From the NCBI RefSeq assembly GCF_029714365.1, contig NZ_CP121659.1, positions 1,178,001-1,242,000 of the forward strand: a stretch of 64,000 bases of DNA. The letters run 5' to 3'. The translations under genes and the position numbers were made by a program. Below are positions 63,881 to 64,000 of the stretch, in pieces. Within the stretch, counting starts at the first letter, position 1. Each line of letters opens with the position of its first letter. Under the pieces are notes generated by a model. It ran no database searches and was not told the origin of the DNA. It was given only the letters and a program-made list of their open reading frames with translations. This DNA is from Sinorhizobium terangae. Lineage in GTDB: Bacteria; Pseudomonadota; Alphaproteobacteria; Rhizobiales; Rhizobiaceae.

Positions 63881-64000
63881 GAGCTTTCGCTCGGGTCTTT
63901 CCGGGGTTTCCGGAGGCGGGCGACCAGTCCCGCCAGCGTCCGTTCGGCTCGTCACCTCTCGTCGCCTTTGATGATTTGAATATAGCCATCTTAAATCGAT
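63881..64000. other. Right-hand end of the window, upstream of the small RNAs
   Basis: 120 bases with no gene. A short hairpin, CGAGC-TTTC-GCTCG, lies at 63880-63893. A CTATAT hexamer on the minus strand (63980-63985) could be a -10 element for leftward transcription; its -35 would fall outside the window. Further RNA copies may lie to the right. Confidence 0.3.

Noticed and set aside
63331..63971. GGGAGGAGG motifs as ribosome sites for plus-strand small genes, or as a minisatellite
   Set aside because: No suitable start codon follows most copies, and the open frames there are unrelated to proteins I know. Paired stems around every motif and terminators on the minus strand explain the pattern better as structured RNA.
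1..64000. tRNA, rRNA, CRISPR arrays and insertion sequences
   Set aside because: I looked for cloverleaf arms, regularly spaced direct repeats and transposase motifs and found none. The repeated palindromes are irregularly spaced and differ in orientation.

Overview
The window is a GC-rich stretch of alphaproteobacterial chromosome, almost certainly from Sinorhizobium/Ensifer. The most telling gene is at 33523-34329. It encodes a 268-residue ExoR that I recognise as nearly the same as the Sinorhizobium meliloti protein. Gene order, palindromic intergenic repeats of the rhizobial RIME type, and a tandem pair of anti-Shine-Dalgarno small RNAs beside DUF1127 genes agree with this. Almost everything is core housekeeping. 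I see no phage, insertion sequence, CRISPR array, rRNA or tRNA.

Layout. (1) 170-1245: an AzlC/AzlD-type amino acid exporter pair. (2) 1281-4236, minus strand: HIT protein, FemAB/GNAT-like protein, glycerophosphodiester phosphodiesterase and RidA. The last three are tightly packed. (3) 4382-5209: EipB-like periplasmic protein. (4) 5392-18864: the classic rpsB-tsf-pyrH-frr-uppS-cdsA-rseP-bamA-lpxD-fabZ-lpxA-lpxI-lpxB series linking translation, undecaprenyl and phospholipid precursors, outer-membrane assembly and lipid A. It meets gltA, on the minus strand, at a shared terminator. (5) 20501-22929: a comEC-type gene that looks frameshifted. (6) 23114-28230: exbB-exbD, a PCMT-family methyltransferase, tolC and a popZ-family gene. 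(7) 28463-36820: valS, a FadL-type porin, exoR, xth (minus) and cls. (8) 36854-40477: erpA (minus), dgt and argS. (9) 40541-49276: SPOR-domain protein, nagZ, scpA, scpB, an orphan ABC ATPase and tatABC. (10) 49429-54820: serS, surE, pcm, an unknown protein and a LysM/LytM lipoprotein. (11) 54853-60810: a DUF815 ATPase (minus), then yajC-secDF-Mth938-like-squalene/phytoene synthase-like and a small membrane-anchored unknown. (12) 60996-64000: trmFO and two DUF1127 micro-proteins (minus), then two tandem structured RNAs on the minus strand.

How it fits together. Much of the window serves the envelope: lipid A, BamA, RseP, TolC, ExbBD, Tat, SecDF-YajC, cell-wall recycling by NagZ, SPOR and LytM proteins, cardiolipin synthase, EipB and the ExoR stress regulator. 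Translation, chromosome segregation (ScpAB, PopZ) and central metabolism (GltA) are interleaved. The most interesting parts are three. The first is the right-hand RNA/DUF1127 locus, where six GGGAGGAGG motifs (CCUCCUCCC in the RNA) sit in the loops of two tandem three-hairpin RNAs. The second is the secDF-linked pair whose mitochondrial relatives (NDUFAF3 and NDUFAF6) build respiratory complex I. The third is a family of about 100-bp palindromic repeats (eight copies), one of which supplies the stop codon of a gene.
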